A program made the translations under genes and the position numbers. The notes under the pieces are model-generated. The model made no database searches, was not told the DNA's origin, and worked only from the letters and a program-made list of their open reading frames with translations. From positions 1 through 64,000 of the forward strand of contig MHAY01000037.1 of assembly GCA_001804705.1 (NCBI GenBank): a stretch of 64,000 nt of DNA. Reading direction: 5' to 3'. The DNA comes from Ignavibacteria bacterium RIFOXYC2_FULL_35_21. GTDB lineage: Bacteria > Bacteroidota > Ignavibacteria > Kapaibacteriales > UBA2268. Within the stretch, counting starts at the first letter, position 1. Each line of letters opens with the position of its first letter. Positions 35,810 through 44,929 of the stretch are shown piece after piece.

Positions 35810-36403
35810 TTAATTAATACAATCATAATAGCAGCCAGGGTCATTTGGATCACAGTTATCGGGTCCATAATGAGTTGAATATCTATAACGTATATCGTAA
35901 CCAATAAAATTACCCTGGCCATCAAATAATTTAGTAACTGTATAAGTTGCCTTGCAACAGCCAGTTCCATAGCAAGAAACCATGTTTGGAAGTGGATCAT
36001 TAGGATCGATTGGAATAGGTCCATCCCATTTCCAACAAGATGCCTTGAAAAATTCAACCGTTATAGATACATCTGGATCACACAAACCAATTTTTTGGCT
36101 TATAGTGCATTCAGTTAGATTAATTAGAATTTTTTCCATATCACAACTTGGAGTAAAATTACCTTCAAATGATATATTACTTACAATTCTAAATTGACAT
36201 ATACTAGGTTCTTCACATGTATTTTTTCTATATTCAAATTCGCAAGATGCGGTAAGTCCAGGGCACACTTCTGAACAACTAATTGTAAAAGGTCCATTCC
36301 ATTGTACTTCCGGGCAATCATCCGGGCAGTAAGTCACATGTTGTCCATTGGTAAAATAAAAAATAGAAATAAATACAAAAAAAATAATTATTAAATTCTT
36401 CAT
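35810..36403 (-). CDS. secreted cysteine-rich protein, 197 aa
   Basis: Not recognised. A signal peptide (LIIIFFVFISIFYFTNGQ) is followed by a mature part rich in cysteine, evenly spread (for example CPDDCPEVQW, CSEVCPGLTASC, SCYGTGCCKATY), with about 16 cysteines in 180 residues, which suggests many disulfides or a metal site. Repeated DPNDP turns occur (IDPNDPLP, CDPNDPGCYYDC). There is no sorting domain of the usual type at the end. Plausible surface-exposed or extracellular protein with no function to assign. Confidence 0.6.
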   Translation of the reverse strand: MKNLIIIFFVFISIFYFTNGQHVTYCPDDCPEVQWNGPFTISCSEVCPGLTASCEFEYRKNTCEEPSICQFRIVSNISFEGNFTPSCDMEKILINLTECTISQKIGLCDPDVSITVEFFKASCWKWDGPIPIDPNDPLPNMVSCYGTGCCKATYTVTKLFDGQGNFIGYDIRYRYSTHYGPDNCDPNDPGCYYDCIN

Positions 36404-36452
36404 TTAAACACCTTAAAATTAGTTATAAAAGAGTAAAATTAAAAAAATTGTT

Positions 36453-36460
36453 TAATTTTG
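36453..36460 (+). promoter_or_regulatory. possible -7 element TAATTTTG before candidate sRNA
   Basis: TAATTTTG ends immediately before the 5' arm of the candidate sRNA stem. No TTG box at the normal distance. In AT-rich DNA this motif occurs by chance, so support is modest. Confidence 0.25.
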
Positions 36461-36551
36461 CTCTTACATCCGCATTCCTTTTGGTTAAAGTTAAAGTATG
36501 CGGGTAAGAGACTCCGTGCTCAGCCGGTGGGAGAAATCCCACTGGTTTTTT
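36461..36551 (+). ncRNA. candidate structured small RNA with intrinsic terminator
   Basis: Two hairpins in a row. Stem 1 pairs CTCTTAC+CCGCAT (36461-36475, 2-nt bulge) with ATGCGG+GTAAGAG (36498-36510), 13 bp. After 13 nt, stem 2 pairs CCGGTGGG with CCCACTGG (36524-36531, 36538-36545; loop AGAAAT) and is followed by six T residues. Stem 2 contains one G-U pair that is only paired in the plus-strand RNA (A-C mismatch on minus), which favours a plus-strand transcript. It is not recognised as a known riboswitch class. Alternative: a repeat element, or a 5' leader of the minus-strand secreted protein. Confidence 0.45.
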
Positions 36552-36729
36552 ATATTAACTACAAATGCTCGTCTTATGACATGTTCCACTTCGCCTGCTG
36601 CTCTGAATTGTTTATCTCATAATCCTCCCTTTTTTCGTTAAAAAAATAAAGTTTTTTTTTAAATGGATGCACTCCTATATATATAACAATTTAAAAAGCA
36701 AAAAAGGGACACAAATTAATTTTTCTTTT

Positions 36730-37338
36730 TTAAATTTTTATTTTTATTAACTCTTCGGGGGGGGGAAGTCCCAGCAATAATGCTTTAGCATATTCTTTTG
36801 CTTCTTTAAATCTTCTTTGAATTGTCTTTTTGCTTACTTTGAATCCATCGGCAATCTCTTCTATTTTATAGTCCAGGCATCTCCATAATACCAGCTCGTA
36901 GAGTTCACGCGGCATGGCTTTCATCAATAATTCATATTCAAGTTCATTTTCTATGTATTCACAATCATCACCACCCATGATTGTATCAAATAAATCATTA
37001 GTGTTCTTTCCGGCATCTTCAGCAAGTTTATCAAGTGTAACAATCTTTTTGTTTCTTTTAATGTAGTTTTTGATATTGTTATTACAGGCTGTATAAAAGA
37101 ATCGCGAGAATTCGTCTTTTCAATATTTTTTTTCTGACACACTGTCTTTCATTAATATTTTTAAACTTGCCCGTAAACATAAATTATCTATAACACCATC
37201 ATATACATTAGAATATCTTTCCACCAACTTACTTACTGTTTCTTCAAAAATGCCTGGAGATAAAAACCAGATAAATGATGATTCCTGGTAATGGTGTGGT
37301 TGGCTTTTAAATTCTAATGTAGATTTATTTTTCATCAT
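36730..37338 (-). pseudogene. sigma-70-like (ECF-type) factor gene interrupted by one in-frame TGA
   Basis: Read through the TGA at 37120-37122 (codon 73), the 203-codon frame gives a sigma-like protein: an N-terminal region 2-like part (PGIFEETVSKLVERYSNVYDG... ILMKDSVSEKKY), then KDEFSRFFYTACNNNIKNYIK, a linker, and a C-terminal region 4-like helix-turn-helix (ELYELVLWRCLDYKIEEIA, VSKKTIQRRFKEAKEY). The reading frame does not shift, so a single base change (for example TGG to TGA) would restore it. The first 72 codons and the last ~82 (from an ATG at 36978) could each be translated alone, but there is no ribosome site before the second. Standard-code TGA is used as a stop elsewhere in the window. 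Confidence 0.7.
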
Positions 37339-37599
37339 AAATTTAATACTTCAATCGTTTGCAAATATGTAACACAGTTAAATTCAAAATCATAATTAAT
37401 TATGAACATATTATAGTATAATAAATTAAAATTATAAAATAAAATAATAACATTTATCGAAATTTCATGGTCAACAATCTAAAATCCAGTCATGTACATT
37501 TGAATTTATATTATAGGGATTACTTGTTATCCTGTTTATTATTAATTCATTAGTTTCACGTAATTTTGCACTTATTATTTTTTATAATCGCTTTACTTG

Positions 37600-39057
37600 A
37601 TGAGTGAAAATAAAATACAGGATACTAACAGCAACGGAATGCTGAAAAAATCATTGACTCTTTTTGATTCTACTGCAATAGTCATCGGTTCGATGATTGG
37701 GTCGGGTATTTTCATCGTCAGCGCAGATATGGCTCAGAATCTTGGTTCCCCGGGATGGGTTATTCTTGCATGGCTTCTGTCAGGTGTGATGACTGTAATC
37801 GCTGCACTCAGTTATGGGGAGCTTGCGGGAATGATGCCCAAAGCAGGCGGGCAGTATGTGTATCTTCGGGAAGCATACAATCCATTAGTCGGATTTCTCT
37901 ATGGATGGACTTTATTTCTCGTCATTCAAAGCGGCACCATTGCGGCTGTGGCTGTAGCTTTTGCAAAGTTCACAGGCGTACTTATTCCCTGGTTTTCCGA
38001 AAAAAATATTCTTCTCGACTTTGGACTTTTAAAAATCAATTCGACTCAGATTTTGGCAATATTCATGTTAATAATCCAGACAATTATAAATCTTAATGGA
38101 ATAAATACCGGCAAATTTGTTCAGAATATTTTTACTTTGACGAAGGCAACTGCTCTGCTCGGATTGATTATCATTGGGATTTTCTTTGTACAAAATATCG
38201 AAGCATTCAATTTCAACATGAGTATTTTATGGGATGCTTCAAAAGGTTCGGGACTTGATATAACTCATTTGACCGGCTTTGCAGTAGTTGCGGCACTTGG
38301 AACGGCTATGGTAGGTTCATTGTTTTCTTCAGATGCATGGAATAATATAACATTCATAGCAGGAGAGACGATTAATCCGAAAAAAAATATTCCATTAAGC
38401 CTTTTTCTCGGAACGACAATTGTATCATTATTATATATTCTGGCTAATGTTGCTTATATGAATGTTCTTCCTTTGAGAGGAGTAGCAGAAGGTGCAACTG
38501 TAGCTGAAAGAGGTATCCAATTCGCAACTGACGAAAGGGTTGGAACTGCATTCATGCAGGTTGTTTTTGGAAATTCAGGTTCCGCTCTCATGGCGATACT
38601 TATTATGATTTCAACATTCGGCTGTAACAACGGATTAATACTTGCAGGAGCCAGGGTCTATTATTCGATGTCACACGATGGTTTGTTTTTTAAATCTGCC
38701 GGAAAGCTGAATAAAAATAATGTTCCGGGTTTAGCCCTGGTAATTCAATGTTTCTGGGCTTGTATCTTGTGTCTTTCAGGCACATACAGCGACCTTTTGG
38801 ATTACGTGGTATTTACAGTTCTCTTATTTTACATTTTCACAATAGCCGGAATATTTATTTTACGCAGAAAGAAACCTGATGCAGAAAGACCGTACAAAGC
38901 ATTCGGATATCCCGTGATTCCTATAATCTATATAGTAGCTGCTTTGGTAATAATGGTGATATTGCTAATTTATAAGCCTGATTACACATGGCCAGGCTTA
39001 ATAATTGTCATTGCAGGTTTGCCGGTTTATTTTCTCTGGAGAAAAACTAATAAATAA
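37600..39057 (+). CDS. APC-family amino acid permease, 485 aa
   Basis: Twelve-helix transporter of the amino acid-polyamine-organocation superfamily, LAT/AdiC-like. Helix 1 has the broken-helix substrate motif VIGSMIGSGIFIV, helix 3 region PKAGGQYVYLREAYNPLVGFL, then SSDAWNNITFIAGETINPKKN, typical of the LAT branch. C-terminal helices 11-12 are present. ATG at 37600 is used; a TTG one codon before also fits. TAATTTTG at 37561-37568 may be the promoter -7 element. Substrate: neutral or basic amino acids, unresolved. Confidence 0.9.
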   Translation: MSENKIQDTNSNGMLKKSLTLFDSTAIVIGSMIGSGIFIVSADMAQNLGSPGWVILAWLLSGVMTVIAALSYGELAGMMPKAGGQYVYLREAYNPLVGFLYGWTLFLVIQSGTIAAVAVAFAKFTGVLIPWFSEKNILLDFGLLKINSTQILAIFMLIIQTIINLNGINTGKFVQNIFTLTKATALLGLIIIGIFFVQNIEAFNFNMSILWDASKGSGLDITHLTGFAVVAALGTAMVGSLFSSDAWNNITFIAGETINPKKNIPLSLFLGTTIVSLLYILANVAYMNVLPLRGVAEGATVAERGIQFATDERVGTAFMQVVFGNSGSALMAILIMISTFGCNNGLILAGARVYYSMSHDGLFFKSAGKLNKNNVPGLALVIQCFWACILCLSGTYSDLLDYVVFTVLLFYIFTIAGIFILRRKKPDAERPYKAFGYPVIPIIYIVAALVIMVILLIYKPDYTWPGLIIVIAGLPVYFLWRKTNK

Positions 39058-39196
39058 AAAAATTAAATAGTTACTCATATTAGGCATAAGTTATTATTTC
39101 TCTTTGAAATAATTTTCAATTTTCAATTTTGCAATTTCCAATCAATGTTTCAATTTTCAATGTTAAAAGAGAAATGAACTTTACTACATTTTAGTA

Positions 39197-39445
39197 ACTC
39201 ATGTTACGCAATATTGAAAACTTTATTCTACACCTTTGTAATTTTAAAAACCTTATTAGTACATTTAACCTTAGTAAAAAGTAAAGTAACCGGCTATATT
39301 AACCATATTAGCTTGTTCGACCAAAAATCAAAATCAAAATAAGATAATAAGGTTTGATTTGTAGAATAATAAGTTTTGTTACTAAGGTAAAAAGAGTGAA
39401 ATAAGGTTTTGACTAAGGTTTGTAAAATTTATGCGTAAGGTGAGT
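39197..39445. mobile_element. same-family miniature element nested in copy 1, with TAGTA target duplication
   Basis: Starts ACTCATGTTACGCA and ends TGCGTAAGGTGAGT, i.e. the same terminal inverted repeats as the outer element but a different interior (an imperfect hairpin built from AAACCTTA/TAAGGTTT and TTAGTA/TACTAA segments). It is bounded by TAGTA on both sides (39192-39196 and 39446-39450). The related copy at 52266-52531 has the corresponding uninterrupted site (TTTTAGTAATTT in reverse complement), so the duplication is directly shown. Confidence 0.75.
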
Positions 39446-39486
39446 TAGTAATTTATTACTTTGAATAAGCAAAAATTTTGAATTAA

Positions 39487-39672
39487 CCCAAATTATTCAT
39501 TAGAAGTTTATTATTATCCTAAAAGCAAGTGCCTGACTGACATTCTGAGAAGTGTAACGACGAAGATTCTGAAACCCCCTTAATCCCCCTTTGAAAAAGG
39601 GGGAAAGATGCTTCGACTTCGCTCAGCATGACATTAAATTATACCATATCAATTTCTATTGAATAATCTGGG
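39487..39672. mobile_element. second nested element of a different family, termini CCCAAATTATTCA, with ATTAA target duplication
   Basis: A 186-bp segment beginning CCCAAATTATTCA and ending TGAATAATCTGGG, a 13-bp inverted repeat with one mismatch. It is flanked by ATTAA on both sides (39482-39486 and 39673-39677), and the copy at 52266-52531 has a single ATTAA there. The interior holds a CCCCCTTT/AAAGGGGG hairpin and the common GATGCTTCGAC...CTCAGCATGACA motif. Non-coding; transposase not in window. Confidence 0.65.
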
Positions 39673-39771
39673 ATTAATTAAATGTTTAGAAAATTCAATT
39701 AAAATTAAAAAATTGGAAATTGAAAATTTAATTCTTTTACAAATATTCTTATGTTGCTTAACATGAGTTAT

Positions 39772-41898
39772 TTATTGTATCTTCACCATGCTCAGTATTT
39801 CGACATCTGTTTCAGCAGGTAATTCTGTGTAACTTATTACACTCAGCATCGGGAACTGGGACCTGACCATCCTGTAGAGGTAGGGCCTGATTTGTGCCGA
39901 GCAGATAACAATAGGCAGATGCCCGGCTAAAGTGATTTCATCAATTGCTTCGTTCAGGCTTTTTTGAAGCTCTCTTATTATGTCGGGTGACAGCCCCAGA
40001 GTAATGCTCGTACTCGCCTGTGAATTGGACTGGAGTGCGTTTGTCATTAACTGCTCGATATGAGGGTCGAGAGAAATTGCATGTACAACTCCGTTCTGGT
40101 CCTGGTAAAGCTTCTTAATAGTTTCGGACAAATTATGCCTGACGTACTCAGTCAGAACGTCAATGTTCTTTGTTACTTTGAAATATTCGAGAAGCGATTC
40201 GAGAATAATCGGCAAATCACGAACGGGTATGACTTCCCTTAATAAATTCTGCAATACCTTCTGAACTACAGATATGGGCAGTGTTTCGGGTTTGACTTCT
40301 TCGACGAGGACAGGATAATCCTCCTTAAGGTTCTCAACCAGGTGCTTAACATCCTGGCGTGTAAGCATTTTATCTGCATTTCTTTTTAAGAGTTCGGTAA
40401 GATGTGTCGTTAGTACGGTTGCCGCTTCGACGACGGTATAACCCATTATTTCGGCATTTTCTCTTTCGGAGACACTAATCCATGTTGCAGGCAAACCAAA
40501 CACGGGTTCTGTAACTGTAATACCCGATAGCTCTCCCTCTGCAGTTCCGGGATTCATAGCGAGAAGCATGTTAGTATGGAGAACATTACGTGAAATTTCG
40601 TTTCCCCTTATTTTAATTACATATTCCTCTGGCTCAAGCTGTAAGTTGTCACGCACACGAACAGGAGGAAGAATGATACCAAGCTCGTTTGCAAGTTGTC
40701 TTCTGACATTTGTAATACGTTTGAAAACGTCACCACCCTGCGATTCATCAACGAGAGAAATCAATGAATAGCCAAGTTCGATTTCGACAGGGTCAACTTT
40801 AAGAAGTTCTTCGACAGGTTGTTCTTCAGGCTTTTTGGCTTTTTCGGCTTCGGCAAGGTCCTGTCGAAGTTCTTCATCAGCTTTTCTCTTAATTTGCCGA
40901 TTTCTTATGTATGCCAAACCGCCTGCTAATCCGGATAAAACAAGAAAGGGAAGCATAGGAAAACCGGGCATAAATGCAAACAGGACCATAGCAAAAGATG
41001 CTACAGCCAAAGCTTTGGGTTTTTTCCCGAACTGAGCCCCTAATTCAACATCAAGCTTTTCGGCGGATGCTGAACGTGTAACCACCAAACCACCGGCAAC
41101 TGAAATCAATAATGCAGGTATCTGTGTAACAAGTCCATCACCTATCGTAAGAATTGTATAGGTTGAAAGTGCAGTGGTAATATCCATTCCCCTTTGGGCA
41201 ACACCGATAGCAAATCCGCCGATTATGTTAATTCCAACAATGACAATACCTGCAATGGCATCACCTCGTATGAACTTCGCCGCACCATCCATTGCACCAT
41301 AAAAGTCTGATTCCTTTGTTAGAGTTTCTCTCCTGTCCCGTGCCTGTATTTCATCTATATATCCTGCGTTCAGGTCAGCGTCAATACTCATCTGCTTACC
41401 TGGAAGAGCATCTAATGTGAATCTTGCGGCAACTTCGGCAATACGTGTAGAACCTTTGATAACTACTATGAAGTTGATTACTAAGAGAATTAAAAATATG
41501 ATAATACCTACAACATAGTTACCGCTTATAACGAAAGTACCGAATGCATGAATAATTTTTCCTGCCTCAGCTTCGCCGAGGATTAATCTTGTTGCCGTAA
41601 CATTCAATCCGAGCCTGAATAATGTTGTTATCAGCAAAATAGTAGGAAAGGATGAAAAATCGAGAGGACGTATCAGATAGACTGCTACAAGCAAAATCAG
41701 AACAGAAATGGATATGTTAGTTGCCAGAAGCATATCCAGCATAAATGTTGGCAGTGGAATAATCAGAAGAGCTATAATTAATAATATGCCTAAGGCAAGA
41801 AACAGGTCGGGACTTCTTTTGAGAAAAGGTAAAGTTCTCGTCTGAAAACCTGTCATTGCCCTCGAAGGGGGCGCCATTAATTGCGTATTTTTAGCCAT
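39772..41898 (-). CDS. flhA: flagellar biosynthesis protein FlhA, 708 aa
   Basis: The major export-gate protein of the flagellar type III secretion system. Eight N-terminal membrane helices (~30-330), with the FHIPEP signature RFTLDALPGKQMSIDADLN near residues 165-185, then a linker and the cytoplasmic four-domain C-terminus (~360-708). Length and layout match flagellar FlhA rather than injectisome homologues. It stands alone here with neither flhB nor fliPQR beside it, though the window also holds a possible FliK-like gene. The 3' end is 3 nt from a miniature transposon. Confidence 0.93.
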   Translation of the reverse strand: MAKNTQLMAPPSRAMTGFQTRTLPFLKRSPDLFLALGILLIIALLIIPLPTFMLDMLLATNISISVLILLVAVYLIRPLDFSSFPTILLITTLFRLGLNVTATRLILGEAEAGKIIHAFGTFVISGNYVVGIIIFLILLVINFIVVIKGSTRIAEVAARFTLDALPGKQMSIDADLNAGYIDEIQARDRRETLTKESDFYGAMDGAAKFIRGDAIAGIVIVGINIIGGFAIGVAQRGMDITTALSTYTILTIGDGLVTQIPALLISVAGGLVVTRSASAEKLDVELGAQFGKKPKALAVASFAMVLFAFMPGFPMLPFLVLSGLAGGLAYIRNRQIKRKADEELRQDLAEAEKAKKPEEQPVEELLKVDPVEIELGYSLISLVDESQGGDVFKRITNVRRQLANELGIILPPVRVRDNLQLEPEEYVIKIRGNEISRNVLHTNMLLAMNPGTAEGELSGITVTEPVFGLPATWISVSERENAEIMGYTVVEAATVLTTHLTELLKRNADKMLTRQDVKHLVENLKEDYPVLVEEVKPETLPISVVQKVLQNLLREVIPVRDLPIILESLLEYFKVTKNIDVLTEYVRHNLSETIKKLYQDQNGVVHAISLDPHIEQLMTNALQSNSQASTSITLGLSPDIIRELQKSLNEAIDEITLAGHLPIVICSAQIRPYLYRMVRSQFPMLSVISYTELPAETDVEILSMVKIQ

Positions 41899-42183
41899 CT
41901 GGTTTTATTATCTGTTTAATAATACACTACAATCATGCTGAAATAATTTCAGCATTAATATTAATCCCTATATTTCATTGAAAATAAATATTTTAATAGA
42001 ATTTCCCTTTTTTATTTTGGATTCCTAATATTTAAACAAAATGATATTTTACAATTTGTTTGCCAATTAAAACCAGAAATTGAAATGAAAAAAAATATTG
42101 TGTGTATTTATTGAGATGAAAAGGCCATTTCCAAAATTTCGTAAATTACTATTTTGTTTTAGTCAAATTTTATACAAACTATT

Positions 42184-43938
42184 ATGAAAATAAAGGTATT
42201 CTTATTACGGTTTTCAGTTGTATTTCTATTATTATCCACATCGCTTTATTCAAAAAAAGTTGATATTTTCTTCCAGCAGAAAATTCCGATGAGAGATGGT
42301 ATTAAACTTTCTGCTGACTTATATATTAATCCCAGTATGAATGCACCGGTGCCGGTTCTTTTTGTAATGACTCCTTACACAAGCGATGGTGTTCATACCG
42401 ATGCAATGTTTTATGCAGAGAACGGATATAATGTTGTAGTGGCTGATTGCAGGGGCAGAGGTAATTCCGAAGGGGATTTCATTCCTTTTGAAAATGAAGG
42501 TAAGGATGGTTATGATATTTGTCAATGGATAGCAAGCCAGTCATGGTGCAATGGGAAAATCGGAATGTTCGGAGGTTCATATCTTGGGATGGCTCAATGG
42601 CTGGCCATTAAGGAAAACCCGCCTGCTTTGAGAACAGCTATACCAGTGGCAACGGTATGCCCGGGGATTGATTTTCCTAAGCAAAATAATATTTTTTATT
42701 CCTACGATATCCAATGGCTTGTATTCACTTATGGAAAAACAAGCAATGCCAAAGCCTTTGGAGATGAAAAATTTTGGAATCGTATTTATATGGAACATTT
42801 TCTGAATATCATCCCATATAATGAACTGGATTTGATATCAGGTGTAAAATCAAATGTTTATCAGAAGTGGTTGAAACACCCGACTTTTGATGATTATTAC
42901 CGGAATATTTTACCATCTAAAGAGGACTTTGCAAAAATCAACATTCCCCTATTGAAAATTACAGGACATTTCGATGATGACCAGCCGGGAACGATGTATT
43001 ACTATCGAAATTTTATGGAATACGGGAATAATGATGCAAAGAACAAATGTTATTTGATTATAGGCCCCTGGAATCATGGCGGCACAAGACGCCCTGCGAA
43101 GAATTATATGAATATGACTTTCGGAGACAATTCCATTCTCGACATTCTGAAAATTCATCTACAATGGTTTGATTACACATTAAAAAATGGTTCACTGCCT
43201 GACTTCCTGAAAAACAAAGTAGCATGTTATGAGATGGGAAGTGATGAATGGAAGTTTGCAAGTAAGATTGATGATTTATCAAATTCCAAAAAAATATTTT
43301 ATTTACATTCGGAGAACGGTAAAGCAAATGATATTGTTAATTCAGGAAAATTAAATTCCGACAAACCTGATAAAGAAGAGCCTGACAGTTATATTTATAA
43401 TCCGTTAGATACAAATTATTCGTCATTTAAAATTGAAAATCAATCAACCGAATATGCTTGGAGAAGCCCGACAGAAGCCATTTATCCCGACAGGCTTGTT
43501 TATCATACTCCGGTACTCAAAAAAGATTTGGTTTTCACAGGAAATGCAAAATTCATTACATATATATCTGCCGATGTTACGGACACTGATTTTGAAGGGA
43601 TACTTTATGAGGTATTGCCTGATGGTTCGTGCAATTACCTGACATCAACAATAATGAGAGCAAGATACAGAAATTCACTATCAACAGAAGAACTTCTTAA
43701 ACCTGATGAAATATATAAAATTGAATTTAAGAATTTTCATTTCACATCGAGGAAACTAAAAAAAGGAAGCAGAATAAGGCTTGTCTTTGGAGCATTGAAT
43801 TCTCCGTTATTCCAAAAAAATTACAATTCCGGGACAGATGTATCGTTTGAAACAAAGAAAAATGCAAAGGTTGCAAATATAAAATTGTATCATGATAAAA
43901 ATTATCCGTCATATCTGGAGCTTCCTGTTTATGAATAA
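42184..43938 (+). CDS. CocE/NonD-type hydrolase (X-Pro dipeptidyl-peptidase family), 584 aa
   Basis: Exported alpha/beta-hydrolase of the S15/CocE family. A signal peptide (VFLLRFSVVFLLLSTSLYS) is followed by the hydrolase fold: RDGIKLSADLYI, ADCRGRGNSEGDF, nucleophile in MFGGSYLGMAQW (Ser ~132), Asp in HFDDDQPGTMYYY (~265) and His in GPWNHGGT (~298). The C-terminal ~200 aa form the jelly-roll X-Pro domain. Likely a peptidase or esterase for Xaa-Pro or glutaryl substrates; exact substrate unknown. Shares an 8-nt overlap with the lipoprotein gene downstream. Confidence 0.88.
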   Translation: MKIKVFLLRFSVVFLLLSTSLYSKKVDIFFQQKIPMRDGIKLSADLYINPSMNAPVPVLFVMTPYTSDGVHTDAMFYAENGYNVVVADCRGRGNSEGDFIPFENEGKDGYDICQWIASQSWCNGKIGMFGGSYLGMAQWLAIKENPPALRTAIPVATVCPGIDFPKQNNIFYSYDIQWLVFTYGKTSNAKAFGDEKFWNRIYMEHFLNIIPYNELDLISGVKSNVYQKWLKHPTFDDYYRNILPSKEDFAKINIPLLKITGHFDDDQPGTMYYYRNFMEYGNNDAKNKCYLIIGPWNHGGTRRPAKNYMNMTFGDNSILDILKIHLQWFDYTLKNGSLPDFLKNKVACYEMGSDEWKFASKIDDLSNSKKIFYLHSENGKANDIVNSGKLNSDKPDKEEPDSYIYNPLDTNYSSFKIENQSTEYAWRSPTEAIYPDRLVYHTPVLKKDLVFTGNAKFITYISADVTDTDFEGILYEVLPDGSCNYLTSTIMRARYRNSLSTEELLKPDEIYKIEFKNFHFTSRKLKKGSRIRLVFGALNSPLFQKNYNSGTDVSFETKKNAKVANIKLYHDKNYPSYLELPVYE

Positions 43939-44746
43939 GTCTGCGGCTTTAATAATGACAACTATTATTTCATTGTTATTAGTATTAACAAGTTGCGAGG
44001 ATAATACTAATCCAAATCCTGTCGAGAGTGATTATTTCCCGTTGACATTAGGCAATTACTGGGTTTTTAATAGTTATGAGCTCTATAATAATAATAGAAA
44101 GATTAGCGGGACAGAAAAAAGAGATTCGGTTGTTGTCGAGAAGAAGCTAACTTTGGAGGGTAAAACTGCATCTTTACTTTCTGTTTACAGGGATGAGCAA
44201 ATATATGATTCTATATATATTTCTAAAGAGACTTCAAAAGTTTACATGTTGTTTGATGAAAACGATATTGATGTACCAAATTTTAAGAGTCAGTGGTTTC
44301 TGATTGCCGATTTCTCGAAAACCAGCAATACAGAGTGGCATCTTTATGATTCGATATTGACAAATTATTCTTATAATTTCGAAGACAGCACAATCAATAC
44401 AACATACCATCACACAATTAACGGGAGGTTTGAGTATGAAGAGAATTTCCCATACAACAATGTCAGCATTAAAAGCAAGGTATTTCAAATTAAATATGAC
44501 ACGAGATTATATTTCTTATATAAATTTCCTGATAATATCAGTACTGATGAAGTAGAAGTAAACAGATTAAGACAAAATAATTATCATTTCACTTTTGCTG
44601 AAAATATCGGATTGGCAAGGATAAAATATGACCCTTATGTAATATCAACAAGGACCATTCCATTTACCATCTACTCAAAAACCGAGAGCTATAAAGGCTT
44701 GCAAAGTGATTTGACTGGTTATAGAATTATTATATTAGAGAAATAA
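43931..44746 (+). CDS. predicted outer-surface lipoprotein, 271 aa
   Basis: Unrecognised. The ATG at 43931 lies inside the final codons of the hydrolase gene (ATGAATAA), which is the better start; a longer frame begins 39 nt earlier. The signal is a classic lipobox: hydrophobic IISLLLVLTS then Cys. The mature part is beta-rich with YFPLTLGNYWVFNSY near the start, a pattern seen in many small Bacteroidota lipoproteins. Likely translated with, and possibly working beside, the CocE-type hydrolase. Confidence 0.7.
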   Translation: MNKSAALIMTTIISLLLVLTSCEDNTNPNPVESDYFPLTLGNYWVFNSYELYNNNRKISGTEKRDSVVVEKKLTLEGKTASLLSVYRDEQIYDSIYISKETSKVYMLFDENDIDVPNFKSQWFLIADFSKTSNTEWHLYDSILTNYSYNFEDSTINTTYHHTINGRFEYEENFPYNNVSIKSKVFQIKYDTRLYFLYKFPDNISTDEVEVNRLRQNNYHFTFAENIGLARIKYDPYVISTRTIPFTIYSKTESYKGLQSDLTGYRIIILEK

Positions 44747-44781
44747 TATTAAAATAATATTCCTATAAAATATAAGATTAA

Positions 44782-44907
44782 CCCCAATCTTCAGATCGGG
44801 GAAGAGGAATCCAACAGATAACGACTTTAGTCACAAACTAATTTAGGGGATAAATCCCGGATTAGCATATGGCAGACACCACTATTTAAAAGTAGCGGCT
44901 ATTCATT
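44782..44907. repeat. REP-like double-palindrome element, copy B
   Basis: Same landmarks as copy A (2599-2724): a first hairpin CCCCAATC-TTCA-GATCGGGG, GACTTTAGTC, a TAAATCCC box, then CCACTATTTAAAAGTAGCGG and CTATTCATT. It follows the lipoprotein gene by ~35 nt and precedes the convergent radical SAM gene, so the first hairpin might also terminate the plus-strand transcript. Confidence 0.65.
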
Positions 44908-44929
44908 TCCTAAATTTTTATTAACAGAT

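Larger units (their letters stand above)
39073..39768. mobile_element. miniature inverted-repeat element, outer copy 1 (interrupted by two later insertions)
   Basis: The termini are ACTCATATTAGGCATAAG on the left and the inverted form ending in TGCTTAACATGAGT on the right, flanked by an imperfect 5-bp duplication (TAGTT at 39068-39072, TATTT at 39769-39773). The right end is 3 nt from the flhA stop codon. Its two halves align with the reverse complement of the copy at 52266-52531 over almost their whole length, but copy 1 has extra segments at 39197-39445 and 39487-39672 that the other copy lacks. No transposase gene; it must be moved in trans. Confidence 0.75.

Noticed and set aside
36951-37142. 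A 63-codon frame in the sigma-like gene in another frame
   Set aside because: Reading the main frame through one TGA explains the family features on both sides, so the alternative frame is not needed.
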